From contig NC_088296.1 in NCBI RefSeq assembly GCF_032854445.1, positions 4,179,246 to 4,243,245 on the forward strand: DNA of 64,000 nt. The letters are read 5' to 3'. Origin of the DNA: Liolophura sinensis. Taxonomy: Eukaryota; Mollusca; Polyplacophora; Chitonida; Chitonidae. The position numbers were made by a program, and so were the translations under genes. The notes beneath the pieces were generated by a model. That model did no database searches. It worked only from the letters and a program-made list of their open reading frames with translations, and had not been told where the DNA came from. Below, one piece after another: positions 1 to 12,599 of the stretch (the stretch's first letter is position 1; each line of letters begins with the position of its first letter).

Positions 1-183
1 CTTAGGGAGAAAATGAGATAGAAATAAGGGAGAAAACCGGCATCTGACTCGTGAGATTTGGGCGTGATAATCGCATATTTTAGAATCCACTGCTGGGCGA
101 CAGGAAAAGTTCGCCTGGTGTCAAAAGGCTGAGAAAGTGCGGAAGTTTAGCTGACGAATCTCCGTGCGATCTCCCGGTGACTG
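1..183 (+). other. Candidate non-coding first exon of the CDC42SE gene
   Basis: A strong donor (CTG|GTAAGT) lies at 183/184 on the + strand. The first coding exon of the downstream CDC42SE gene has its own strong acceptor, so at least one upstream non-coding exon must exist. This is the best nearby candidate. The exon start is not visible, and the link across roughly 9.5 kb is inference that only transcript data could confirm. Confidence 0.3.
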
Positions 184-1235
184 GTAAGTAGAGCCTAGCG
201 ACATACACAGCAGGGGTTATTGTCTGAATGAAACTCCACAGATTTGCACCCAGGCTCCGATTTACGTGTCATAATTTTGTTTTGATGCTGCGTGAAAGGG
301 TCTGCATAAGTGCACAGTTAGTCACCGGGTTACAACAACAACAACACACGCCATGATACATTTTGGTGCATACCGGCATGCCTTAAAAGTTTCAACTGTG
401 ATAATACAAAACGTGTACTTTGTGTAATAGTACTTTCAATCAAGTAAAACCAATCAGATAAATAAAATAATTAAACAGTAATAGCTCCATATAGTTTTAT
501 ACAACTCTGTTCACTTTTATTACCTGCAAAATTTTCCACAGAGGTATACACAGTATTTTAAGCAAAACATACTTAATTCGTTGTTTCCATCCCTGTCAAG
601 AAGTCATTTTACCCCCGAATCTGATTTCATAATTTTATTTTTCGTCAGAAATTGTCAAATAGTGTGAGTTTGTCACATAATATAGCCAAATGATAATAAT
701 AAGCCACACTGGAATTTCAGTAAGTGTGGCACTACATTTCGCAAAAAGAGAGCATCCGTGATCAAATTAGCGCCCAGTTGCGGACAGTGGCCTTTTGAAG
801 TTTGAGATTGCAGATACTTGTCACAGCCAATGAAACTGCAACATATCAAAGTAACACATGCTATTTGTCATTATCAGGTTCTCCATTCTTTTTGCTATAA
901 GTTACTCCGAATGGGAGCACGATTTCCAGTGCAGAATTTTAATGAAATAGATATGTAATGTAGTAAGCATGCTACTGCTAGGTTAAAGTATGAGCAATAG
1001 AGGGAAAAATAGCACCCAGCTTCCGTCTATTGAGAGATCTTGTGACATTTCAAATTCGGCTAAAAATGGCCGTCATCTGTAATGCGAATGTGACCTATAA
1101 AGAATGAAAATTATTCCGCTGCCCGCATCTGCGAATATTCATCCTTCCTAGTGTATAGGTAAATTATGCCCTGAAGCCATTTTAATTAAAAAGTTCTGTC
1201 AAGTTAAATCTAAAGTGAGTTGATCTAGTATTATA

Positions 1236-1496
1236 AGCCCAATCGGCGTGTCAGGGGTCTTGTGAGCTCACGCAAATATCTTCGAGGCAGATGGAAGCTC
1301 CCGCAATCTAACATAGATAAAAAACATTATTTTATGGTAGTTGCCAGATTGAATACACATCTGTCTGTCCACTTGACGGCACCGTTTGCACCTTAAGTAA
1401 AATCATGTCTTTTAGCTGTGGTAGTTTTCGAGAGCTTTCACCTGTGTCGCCAATAATTACGTGAAGTTACGAGACCCCTGACACACCGATTGGGCT
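1236..1496. mobile_element. MITE with 25-bp terminal inverted repeats and TA target duplication
   Basis: The left end (agcccaatcggcgtgtcagg...) and the reverse complement of the right end match over 25 bp with one mismatch. Weaker similarity continues inward. TA dinucleotides at 1234-1235 and 1497-1498 flank the element. A 261-bp non-coding element with TIRs and TA duplications fits a Tc1/mariner-type MITE. No transposase is present. Confidence 0.75.
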
Positions 1497-4274
1497 TAAT
1501 GATGTAATGTTTTATGGGTCAAACTAGGTCACATTTAACACTACGAGGCATATGTCGCAGGCAATATACATATACATTGTGCTTTGTGCCTGTAAACTTC
1601 AGGAATCTGCAAAAATCAGCATTTTGCACATTTAGCTTTCATTTATCACCTCCTGGGCCTTGTGAGGAACCTGGGTGCAGGAAACTATTATTAGCCCTCT
1701 CAGCAGTGACTAGAAAAACTGATACAGGTAAGGATCTGATACACAAAAATCCTGTTAGTTATTGTGATCACCTGTGCGAGTTATGTGCCCTGAATGATGC
1801 ATCTTTTATGTCTCGATGGCTGCATTTCTCTGTATGTATGAGAGGAGGCATTGATGTATATCGGAAATAAATTTAAAGTTGGTATACGGTGGAATGGCAA
1901 GTCTTCCAGCTATTTTCGTTATTAAATAAGTTACTATGTTATTTAGATTTCATTTTTGTCTGGCGGCAAACAGTTTGTCTCTTTCAAAATACTGTTTGGT
2001 GCAGGCCAATGTCCTTATCCTAATGCATATTTCCAGGCTGGTATTTGATTTATAATTTCAAAACTTGACGGGTCAAAGTTCAAAGGCAGTTGATTCAGTT
2101 AAATGAAGGCTTTGCTCTGTTTTTTAAGGCTATAGTAAAGACTATGGTACTGTTCACGTTTAGCTTTTTACATCACTACTTAATTCAATTCATTCACGCT
2201 TCATTGAATGAGGGTGGCCAAACGTGGATGACGCCAATTTCAGATGTACCTCGCTAGTCCATGTGACAAAGGCTCGTGACGCAAGTACATGTATATGCGC
2301 ATTCAACCCTTACCATGTTCATCTATCTAAAGACGTCTAATAAACAGGTTCTGTAATGACTCAAGTGGTCTAGGGGTTTCAGCCTCAGGCTATGAATTTG
2401 ACATGCTGTCTGATGGAAGTTCAAATCCAGAGCTTCTCAAAACAAAAAGAGAAATGACATTCTGAAATGTATGAAACGCGAACAGTTGAGTGTAGAGAAC
2501 ACATAGATGAGAGGGTTACGTGACAGATGACATTGAACATCTCTCCATTCACTTTTAACCAATGAAAAGTCAGTAAAAGCATTTGACTGTGGGGGAAAAA
2601 ATGACATCATAAGACACATGTTAACAGCACCGAAGTCATCCTACTGAAAACATACTGCATGTATTGAGCTCAGGATTTGCACATGTGTAGAGCTCAATAG
2701 CACGAGGGGAATATTCCATCGTTGATTCAGTGTGTGCATATTAAATACCATATATTACTGAATTCTTGACTTAGTGTATTGTGCATTAAATTCAGTGTTA
2801 AACCAAAATGTAAGCAGGTATCTAAAAAAAAATACTGCATTTATTTAGCTCTAGGTTTGCACAGGGAAATTCTTTTATAAATACGTGGACATCCCTAGAA
2901 TAACTTTCACTCATTATGCATCGAATCCATTCTTCAAAAAAAAAAAAACAAATTAAAAAAAAACAAAACTCCAAAATTCATAAACTGAGCAGGTTATATT
3001 TACCCCAAACAGAGAACTTACTAAGTTTGGCCTAAAATAGTACCAGCGACTCTCCAGTCCTATCAGTCACTAATGTAGCTACATGTGGGCAATCACGGCT
3101 ACGACTGGTTAAAATATTGGTGATTACAAATCAAGCAGTTGGGAGCTCATAAAATTCCTATCCGTCTGTAACAATGTCTGGTCCAAAATTTATGAACTTG
3201 TTCTTTCCTTCATAACGTCACAATTATCAGTTTATGTGTGCTCATAAAACACCTAGGTGCATGTAGTACACAAGCACCGCAGCGTCACAGAAGAAGGCGA
3301 TGTGTTCTACCCTGATTGTTCTCATTTTTAGGACGAATAATGGTAGTGCTGAAAGCAAAGAATAACAATTCTCTCCCAGTTTTTGTAAAAAGTGAAAAGA
3401 TATGAATGTTTTTTTCATTAGATTGATTAACCATGTGGAAAAAAAGAAACTAAATATTCTTGTTACAATGACATGTATATTGACTAAAAAGAGCAGACCA
3501 GGTGTCCCAAAAATTAGAAGAGTTAGGGTACTTCAATTAGCTCGTCCTCCACCCTCTCAGTGTAAACCACATTATAGATATGTTTGTGTAATCTTTCATG
3601 AAGAACCTAGCCTGTGAAGTTCCATGTAGAAGTGTAATAATGAGTGAACAGGGGAGCGAGGAAAACATTAAAGGCAAGCAAAGCTTCCAAATACAAAGAA
3701 GTTTATTAGAGTGCTGTGTTGAGTGCAGGGTTTGTACAGGAAATTACACCTGGAATTTAAAACTTTTTTTTTTGTACATGCTCCATTTGAGATTGCACAA
3801 TTTAGTGTTATTAAACCAAACCTGTTTTTGCACATGGCCTGACTGTATTATCTGGCTACCTTGTGCAGCTCATCTTGTGTTTACCTGTCTCTGAGAAGCT
3901 CTGTATACATACATGTGTACATGTGAGGACAGGTAGACACAATTGTTTAGCCAGATGACGTGGAATTCTAAGCTCTTACATGTAATCTGGGGGGAGATAC
4001 TGTACTTGAAATCCCACAGAAATACCTGTCCTGTACCCATTAGCATAGTGTTCATGTTACATACATGTACATTGTTGAACCCTTGAGCTGTTTGACAGAG
4101 TCACAATGCTCTGTGCAGACAGTGAAATCAAGCTTGTTCGTAGACTCAGGTGGTGTTTTTTAAATATAGTTTTAGAGGTCAAAGTACATTCATGCATTTT
4201 TTATCCCTTCACTTGGACTGGTATCTGGTCAGCTTATTATCTGTGAATTTTTGAAGCAATAAAAGGGAACTGCT

Positions 4275-4503
4275 AGTGGCTAGCATGCTAGTGCAGCACA
4301 GCAAACCAAGAGCTTATCACCAATGTGGGTGCTGTGAGTTCAAGCCCAGCTCACGCTGGCCCTCTTAACCCATTTGATTGTGGGGAAAGTCCGGAAGCAA
4401 CATGTGGATGGCCGTGGTTCCCCCCAAACTCTGTCCAGTTTCCTCCCACAATAATGCTGGCCTGCCATTGAGTACACATAAAACACCAATGAAATAAATA
4501 CAT
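4275..4503 (+). mobile_element. SINE family A, diverged full-length copy
   Basis: It shows the family-A order: a tRNA-like head with a B-box-like gagttcaagcccagct, a middle with a ggatggccgtgg-type motif, then tttcctcccacaataatgct, then a tail ending in caccaatgaaataaata. It is more diverged than most copies in the window. Confidence 0.8.
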
Positions 4504-5459
4504 TGAAGCCATAAATGTCTAAATAGATGGAAGATGGTTGGTGTAATTCTTAAACCTTTTCACATGTTTGCAGTGTGTTTATTCAAACATATTCCGAAGG
4601 CATTATAAAATCATACATTTTGTGAAGCCCTGAAATTGGCCAATCCAACCATTGCATTTTTTTTTCTCTGAAACAATTCGAAAATGTGCATAAATTGCAC
4701 TGAAAGCTGCTCTTTCATATGCAAAAATGTTGGAGAATGAGAGATTTTTAAATGCACATCTATATTTAATCTTATTGTGTATAATCCTGGTAAATTTTAC
4801 CTCTATGTCATGGGTTAAGCCAGTGTCTTTGAGACGTTCTATTGTCACAAACTTAACATTGGAGAGACAAAGAAAATATTAGAAACTGGAAAATTAGACG
4901 GCTTATTTCAAATTCTGGCTAACTCTATGGTGTACATGTACCTGTATTCTGAGTATGCTTAGTGCATGCAGTTAAAGTTTAACTTTGACTTCAAAAAACA
5001 ACTGAACTGTTCAACAGTTGCAACCTTGTGGAGTTTCTTACAAGTGCATACATAGGTGTTTGTAAGGATTCAGCCTCAGGTCACATGAATCATTGCCAGA
5101 TCATTTTACCTAATGATTCTGTTGCATGTCAAAGCTAACTGTTACCATGGTAACAACCTTATTTTTATTTTTTTTTTTGAAGCTTGTCTGAAATTTGAAG
5201 GTCACAGAGATAATGGATAGCTATATGTATATACACTGAGCTCTCTCAGTCTGATATGTGATCTATGTACCTGCACAGATCTCGCCAAAAACTGGTTACA
5301 ATTGCTCGGCATTGAGTGTACAGTTCACTTGAACCAAAGGGAGCTCACTTTTATTGTTGCTGGGGATGTAAACATACAGTAAATAATCTAAAAGTTTGGC
5401 CCATGTCTTGAGTTGCACATTTTCCCTCATTCTGAGAGTTTCAGTGATCTTATAAAAGT

Positions 5460-5687
5460 GTTGGTGCAATGACCCAGGAGTTTCTCACAAGTGTGGTCAC
5501 TGAGTTTAAGTGCTGACTTCCTCTACGGCTGTATGTGGGAAGATCTGCCAGCAACCTGTGGATGGTTCAGGGTTTTCCACCAGGCTCGGCCAGGCTTCCT
5601 CCAACCATAATGCTTGCCACTGTAGTATAAGAGAAATATTCCAGAGTACGGCATAAAATACCAATCAAATAAATAAATAAATAATTT
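5460..5687 (+). mobile_element. SINE family A
   Basis: It contains caatgacccaggag, gtatgtgggaagatctgcca, cctccaaccataatgct and the tail gagtacggcataaaatacca followed by (aaat)n. The extreme 5' tRNA head is missing or decayed. Confidence 0.85.
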
Positions 5688-6837
5688 AATAATTGCTTTA
5701 TTAGCACTTATTGGCATCTTTTAGTGGGGGTAGATTTCCAGGTTATTTATTATGACCATGTGTGTTAATTCCCAGCTGATTCTAGACTCAGAAGTGTTGC
5801 AACACTTCAGGGACAGTCATGTAAACAGACTGCACTGACACTGTCACTGTTGTTCCACATGCATACATGTACTATAATTCTTCAGCCTTTACACATATTT
5901 GCAAGATGGTTAACTAAGTACATTCTGAAGGCAGTATTTTGTGTTGACTGATAAAAATATAGTTTTTGTGAAAGGCTAGAGTTTAGCCAACCCATCTTAC
6001 GTAGTGTTGTCGCCAAAATCAGATTATAAAGGTATATAAATTGAACTGAAAGTTTGCTCTTTGATAAGCGAAAATGTTGAGGAATTAGGGTGTGGACTTA
6101 CATATATGTGTACCTTGTAGGACCACGTCTAGGGCGTTTTTTAGTTCCAGAGACATTTTGTTCTCCTAGATTGTTAATCAAGTTATCATGTATCAGTAAT
6201 GAGTAAATTCAACCAACCTGTGATGGTTTACCAGTACAAGGTTAAGTTTTCCTACAAAGTTCTTTTGTTCACAGAGTTAAGTATGAGTTGTCAGAGACCA
6301 TCGCATTTTATAAAATGTGTATCACAGTGTCACCTGTAAGGTTTAGGGGCAGAAATTTCAATTTCAGTGTCCTTGACCCATCTAAGAGTATTGATGAAAT
6401 AGAAAATTAGAGCTATATACACTTCTTTCTTTTCATCATCTTTAACATTTGAAATTACTGAAATGTTGTTCTGTGTATAAGGACTTGTATATCTTCACTA
6501 AGCCTTCTCATGGAGTTCATGAGAGGTGCAAGTTACACCCCCGGGGCTGTTTGTTGGTGAAGTACATCTATTCCGTGAAACTATAGAGGATTTGCTCATA
6601 AAGGTGCTAGAATTTAAATCCATTGTTTTCAAATTTTGGAAATGTTCAAGTAATGGGTTAAATTAGTGAGATGAGATCAAGTGTACAAAGCTTGTCTGAT
6701 TATACAATGCAATTTTGGTTCAAGTGTTTTAGGGAGATGTTCTCAAATTGCAGTTACATACGCGCATGTTCGTAACAAACGCATGTGCGTACCTGTACCT
6801 GTAGGTTGACCATGTGGGGGATTGTGAACAATGCAGT

Positions 6838-7110
6838 TAACATTCAATAGCCCTGTGCCTTAGAATGTATATATACGTATGTGGGAAGATCTGCCAGCAA
6901 CCAGCGGAAGGTCGTGCATTTTAACATTCAATAGCCCTGTACCTTAGAGTGTATATACGTATGTGGGAAGATCTGCCAGCAACCAGCGGAAGGTCGTGGA
7001 TTTTAACATTCAATAGCCCTGTACCTTAGAATGTATATACGTACGTGCGAAGGTCTGTCAGCAACCAGCGGAAGGTCATGGGTTCCTGCCCCCCCCCCCC
7101 CCCCCCCCCC
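6838..7110 (+). repeat. Three-copy repeat built on a SINE-A internal segment, ending in poly-C
   Basis: Three units of about 82-84 bp each join a non-SINE piece (acattcaatagccctgt) to a family-A internal piece (gtgggaagatctgccagcaa). The third copy runs into an uninterrupted C tract at 7089-7110. The poly-C may descend from the ccccc-rich part of the SINE core. Confidence 0.75.
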
Positions 7111-8951
7111 TGTAAAACCAGCAAATACATAAATACAGGGTATGTACCCTAAATCACCTAAAATTGCAACCAAAAAAATAATTTTTTGGAGACAAATAAT
7201 TTTCATGTAATATTACATTAGGTGCTGAAACTTAAGTTTCCCCAGTAGGGTATCACCTTACCTTCCAAACAAACCTTAAAACACCTTTCTGGGATCAGTA
7301 GAATCAGGGGTTGGTGAGGGTGTTTGTGATGATATTAGGCATGAGTGAATTTTTACATCATTTAAGGTAATACAATATATGTAGCTTGAGTGGGAACAAC
7401 TACAAAGTCAACACGTCATTTTGCAATTAATATCACGGTACCTTAGTACATATAATATACAATGTTTATTTATGCATAGGTACATTCAGCATGTTAAGAC
7501 TGAGGACAACACAGTCAATACCACAACTCTCCCCTCACACTTCCTGTTTGCCCGTTTCCCATAGTTAGGCACACTTGTTGATGACCTGGTGAACAATCGT
7601 AGGCCATGCTCTCCCATCATTCCTGCTTTTATGATGGGTTGTCCTACTGCCCTCTGACCTTCACATGTTTTATTGGTACTTTGTAATGTGTCAAACTCAG
7701 ATTAAAGATGGATGGAACCATTTTGCAGGGGTTACACAGGGGTACTGATTAGAAACATGTAATCATGTATACAAAGGTTCACATGATGTCTGGTACAGTA
7801 ACAATATTTGCTCTGTGTATACATGTACATTCCCGTATCTGTTAATTACAGGTGTTACTTACTGTGTGTGTTTACAAGTTTATTCTGTTTGGATCATTAT
7901 AGGTATGGTTGTCATTATAGATAATTCAAGGGACTCTTCAAACCAAGGCCATGTTCTCATGGAATTATTGATTATTTGATAGAATTTCCTTTCCTTTCCT
8001 TTTTTTTTTTTTTTTTTTTTTTTCAAAATTTTTCTGTCTATGTTCATTTCTTTAAAATACCCATCTCTTTCAATAATTTTCTAAGGCTTTTGATTGACCC
8101 TATTTTTTTCTGATAGGGTTGGGTTACCTACATGTACCAGAAAGAACTTTTGAAGGATGGCCTCCTAGATGCATCCTGCCGCTGTAATACATGTGAATGT
8201 TCATGTCTCTGGTGACATGTGGACGTTCATGTCTCTGGTTACATGTGTGTACAGTTCTTGGGTGAGAAGGCTTGTAGGGTGCATCAGGTGGGATGGTTTC
8301 CAGTCCACTCTCTGCCTTCTACCAGTGATAGAAAAACGAGCAATTTTTCCATGAGGCCTTATGCAAATTATCAGATGTTGTTTTCTAACATAATATGGAG
8401 TGTAATGTTGGGTTAAATGCTTCCTCGTGTGGTTAATATGCCAGATACAGCTCCAGCATTATCTGTTTGAATAATGATTGCACATATGCAGGCCATGCAT
8501 ATATCTGCAATCTGAATGCGATGCGTTTAGTAAGGTATTCTGCGTTTGCATGCATGTATACTGCATATGAGGGATGTATCGCAATAATATATATATCTAG
8601 ATGAAGACGTGTTTATACAGTAGGGTTCACGGTTATTTCAAAATTGAAGGAGAGACAACAACAACAGCGACATCAGATTTAAATTGTAAGTAAAATCCAT
8701 ATACTTTTATTTTCGAAAAAAAAAAAAAACAATTAAAAAACCAAATAATTAAATGCATTAAATTATGTGATTTCTAAGGTGGCCTTTTTATTTCCACTAT
8801 ACTACTTTGATATGATATTGAGGGAACTCTGTGTACATATGTAGATGTATGTGTCCATACTGCCAGTTTCCTTTTTAATCGTGTTTCAGTTATCGTCAGA
8901 AAAGCTTGTGTATGTATATACATGTACACATTTTATGTAATACATAGATAC

Positions 8952-9218
8952 AATGTGGCCTAATGGTTAGACTGTCCACCTTGAAGTCAAGAGACCTTGA
9001 GGATTGGGTTATACTTTGGTACTTGCTAGTGCCTTGCTTTGCGCTCAGCCCTGAGAGTCTAGAGCAAGGAAACACGACTGGTTGGCCTGGTGTCAGTATA
9101 ATGTGGCTTGGTGGGGTATCAAGTCTGGTGTCTTTGGTATGATACTTCATTGACAAAAGCGTGACTGAACGACTGAAAGATTGTAAAGTACGACATAAAC
9201 CCCCAAGCATACATACAC
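8952..9218 (+). mobile_element. SINE family B (tRNA-headed, sense)
   Basis: The head tggcctaatggttagac resembles a tRNA A-box. The middle has gactggttggcctggtgtca and gtataatg. The 3' end is taaagtacgacataaacccc followed by caagcatac. The 3' end matches the antisense gcttggggtttaacgtcgta motif of the other family-B copies, although the head differs. Confidence 0.75.
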
Positions 9219-9442
9219 ATTTATGGATGTGACACACAGATGAGAAAGGTTGGGCCATTAGCAAAACATACATTGTACCTGTGCATGAAAAAACATTCCA
9301 AATTCCCAGCAACAGAAATGATGTGCAATTACTCTCACAAATTACTCTTTGATATTAAAAGTCAGAAATTAAACACATGTAACTGTGCTCTCTGAATATC
9401 AACCATGTCAACTGCACATGAGTCCTACATCAGCACGAAAAA

Positions 9443-9678
9443 TCTATTTATTTTATTTGACTGGTGTTTTTTGCCGTACTCGAGTATTCCACTTATACAA
9501 CCGCGACCAGCATTATGGTGGGAGGGAACCGGGCAGAGTCCGGGGGGAAACATTCGGCATGTTGCTTTCAGACATTCCCACGTTTGACCAGAGAGAAAAC
9601 TAGCGTGAGCTGGATTTGAACTGACAGCGACCACATTGGTGAGAGCCTCCTGGGCGATAGTGTTGCACTAGCATGGGG
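9443..9678 (-). mobile_element. SINE family A (antisense)
   Basis: Read on the + strand it starts with the (attt)n tail, then gactggtgttttttgccgta, ccagcattatggtgggaggg, a gagctggatttgaac B-box complement and the tRNA-like head. It ends just upstream of the acceptor for the first CDC42SE coding exon. Confidence 0.85.
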
Positions 9679-9832
9679 ACCTGCACACCTCTGTGTTTGT
9701 ATACGTTTGCATGATATATACATGTGTAAAATTATCTCTTCTTTTCTTAGGTACATTTGGCAGAAGTGCATTTAAAGGGCGTGGCTTTTGCCTGATGACC
9801 AGAGTTTTACAGTGATTGACAGTTGGTGTACT

Positions 9833-12563
9833 ATGGGAGATTTGCTGATGTGTTTTAACTGTTGTGTAACAGAGCAGCCCCGCCCAGCTGTAAGTAGCCT
9901 GAGAGCTCTAGGCTTACATACTTATATAACTGTATGTATGGTTGGATATTTTCCACGTTGTCATATTAGTCAAATATTCATGAGTTTGACATAAAATACC
10001 AATCAAATAAATGAATAAATGAAGATATTTTCAATATGGAATACATATATTTTTTTCATTGTGACACACACCTGATTTGCTTTGACGATGTCTCAAAAAC
10101 CAAACCTTGAGTTCAATCCTAACCTACGTGTAGGCCACATGGAAGGCCTTAAAATTATAAATGTTTGTTCTGTCCTGCCTCAGCTCTGAGCACAAGACGA
10201 GTAACTGTGAAATGTGTCTCTGGCAAACAATGTGTTTTTTAAATCTGCCAGTCCTCTTTGATATAAGCCTCATATAAGTAAAATATTCTTGAGTACGGAA
10301 AGAAACACCAGTTAAATAAGTAAGTATATATAAATTTTTCTTCTAGTGAAAGACATATTTCTGTAGACAGTTGTTTGCCTATAAATGTAGGTACAGTCAT
10401 TTGTAACTAAATATTGTTACATGTAGATGTTGACAAATCACAGGTAAGTCAGACCAAATCTTGTTTGATGTAACCTGTTTAGTGGCCAAACCAATGCTGG
10501 TTTAATGTAACCATGGTAACCTGTTTAATGCCCAAACACAGCTTCTACTGGCATGGGACCAGGGTAAATTTTCAGCCCTGATTTCGTAGAATAGATTGGC
10601 TTTTAAGAATGTTGAAAAGTGCTGAACTACTTCACACTGGTCATGCGGCTTCACCCTACTCATGTGTGGTTATCTCCCTTCGCAGAAGAGGCGTCGGCGA
10701 CTGGACCCTAGTATGATTGGTCTGCCCCAGGACTTCCGCCACACTGGGCACATTGGGTCCAGCGATGCCACCAACGGCACTTACGTATGTCTTCATTGTC
10801 TTCAGTATTCACTGAACATTCATTGTCCAGCGGTTAGAACGCATAACTTTATTGCCATTTCTGCTCACATTGTTTTTTTCATTTCTGCTCACATTGTTTT
10901 TCTCATTTCTGCTCACATTGTTTTTCTCATTGGTTCTTGGTAAATACCTCTTTAATCATGTGAGCCTCATTTCTTATAAACTTTTGAGCTGTTAATTGAA
11001 CACTTGTAGATGAAGGCTATAAAAATGTAGGCGGCCTCTGTGAGTCAGTTGGCTAGCACGCTAGAGCAGCGTAATGACCCAGAAGCCTCTCACCAATGTG
11101 GTCGCTGTGAGTTCAAGTCCAGCTCGTGCTGGGTTCCTCTCCGGCCGTAAGTTGGAAGGTCTTGTCTGCAACCTACGGATGGTTATGGGTTTCCCCCAGG
11201 GTCTGCCCAGTTTCCTCCCATCATAATGCTGGCTGCCGTCGTATAAGTGAAATATTCTTGAATACAGCACATAACACCAATCAAATAATTAAATAATTGT
11301 AAAAATGTAAGGCAAAACTTTACCATGAATAAATGTGGTGCAAACTGAGAAACCCCGATAAGATATCGTTTCCATATTTCTTGAAGATGACAAATTATAC
11401 TATGTCTAAAGATGAAAGCATTGCCAGTGTGGCTTCCTTTTTTCAGCCATGTGTGTTTAAGTTTTGCTTTATGGTAAGTTGGGTATGGGCAAGATCTGTC
11501 CATGATGACTGAGTGTTCCCTTCTCCCTAGGGTTAGGGAAGGGGCCAGCCTTAGGTCAGGCTTGAAAGCACAGTGGCAAAACCTAGGACCGGGGGTGGTG
11601 AGGGATATGTGGGGTGATGGGCCTGAAGTCCCTCCTCTGAAATTAAAGTGGGGGAGCTAAGCCCGTCCTGTAATAATGAAGGAGTCGAGAGAGGCTTTCT
11701 ACAAATCAAATGTACAGTAACTTTGCGACAGGCCTAACTGTACCTGTGACCATGACAGTTGCGCTTTCGCACATTTGCGAACACTGTGTGGAAGGGACTC
11801 CAGGAAGAGGATCTAGGCTAGGCCAGTGCTAAAAAATTCTTTGTTAGACATAATCTGAACCTGTCATATTGGGTAGGGGTGCTCAGTAGATGTGTAGGTA
11901 ATTCTCTTTTCCCCTCTCTGGCGAATGAAAAGAAGAATGACATGTAAACAGGGAAATTACCTCGCAGGAAAAAAAATTCCGTCATGATCAGTCAAGTTTC
12001 GTTCATCTGAGATGTTTCTAAACATGGCACAGAAAGACTTCAAATTGTTTCCTCTTCAGCTCTTCTCTTGGTCTTTGGTCATTTGAATAAAAATGACAAC
12101 AATATGATTCGATGTGGTTGTTCAAGATATTTGACCTCTGAGAAAGTCATTACCCCTGGCAAAGGGCTGTTATAACTTAAGGTACTTCGGTTTTTCCACC
12201 CATGAAACTACCTGAAAAATTTCCTCTCAGACCGTAAATGGGAAAATTGGTAGTGGGTTTCTCCCGGACTCTGCCCGGTTTCCTCCCACCATAATGCTGG
12301 CCGCTGTCGTACAAGTGAAATATTATTGAGTACGGTGTAAAACAACAATCCAATAAATAAAATAAATAAGCGTGAAAAATTTTTGAGTAAGGCATTACAT
12401 ATAAATACAAAAAATAAAACAGTCATCATTTTTTATTCTTCAGATTTCCTCTATACAGACTCAGATGAAATCAAAGGGAGGCTACTCTAATGTATCTCCT
12501 GTCAACATAGAGTTAGATGTGATAGATTTAGATGTACAGAAGCCCAGTAGTAATGGCACATAG
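9833..12563 (+). CDS. CDC42SE: CDC42 small effector (CDC42SE/SPEC family), three coding exons
   Basis: The 91-residue protein is joined from 9833-9889 (19 codons), 10686-10784 (33 codons) and 12444-12563 (39 codons plus TAG). All introns are phase 0 with GT..AG borders. Residues 7-11 (CFNCC) match the palmitoylated cysteines that tether vertebrate CDC42SE1/2 to the plasma membrane. Residues 20-24 are the basic KRRRR run. Residues 30-43 (IGLPQDFRHTGHIG) form a CRIB motif, which in the family binds GTP-loaded CDC42 to modulate actin signalling. The tail keeps the conserved SSIQ-QM-SKGGY block. The start codon aligns with the vertebrate start. The coding exon opens at an acceptor at 9751 (tctcttcttttcttag). 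Its leader holds a six-codon uORF at 9795-9815. A donor directly follows the stop, so the 3'UTR is split. Orthology is recognised from memory of the human proteins, and CDC42SE1 and CDC42SE2 cannot be told apart. Confidence 0.93.
9968..10021 (+). mobile_element. SINE family A, 3' tail fragment
   Basis: Only the terminal ttgacataaaataccaatca followed by (aaat)n remains, inside CDC42SE coding intron 1. Confidence 0.6.
10269..10325 (+). mobile_element. SINE family A, 3' tail fragment
   Basis: It contains taaaatattcttgagtacgg and an aaacaccagttaaataagta tail. It lies in CDC42SE coding intron 1. Confidence 0.65.
11030..11298 (+). mobile_element. SINE family A, near full-length reference copy
   Basis: This is one of the most complete copies. 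It has the head ggcggcctctgtgagtcagt, the A-box-like ttggctagcacgctagagca, the B-box gagttcaagtccagct, ccggccgtaagttggaaggt, cctcccatcataatgctggc and the tail aacaccaatcaaataattaa. It lies in CDC42SE coding intron 2. Confidence 0.92.
12231..12370 (+). mobile_element. SINE family A, 3' half
   Basis: It contains ctctgcccggtttcctccca, ccataatgctggccgctgtc and a tail of caatccaataaataaa. It ends about 70 bp before the third coding exon of CDC42SE. Confidence 0.85.
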
Positions 12564-12599
12564 GTGAGTGAAAATATTTGTCTGTGATTAAGATTTTTG

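Larger units (their letters stand above)
184..9750 (+). other. Gene-free stretch, probably a 5'UTR intron of CDC42SE
   Basis: I find no supportable coding exon here. The stretch holds one TA-flanked MITE, two family-A SINEs in sense orientation, one in antisense, a SINE-derived triplication with a poly-C run, one family-B SINE, and A/T homopolymers such as those near 2936 and 8000. Remaining short open frames lack family resemblance and paired splice sites. Confidence 0.5.
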
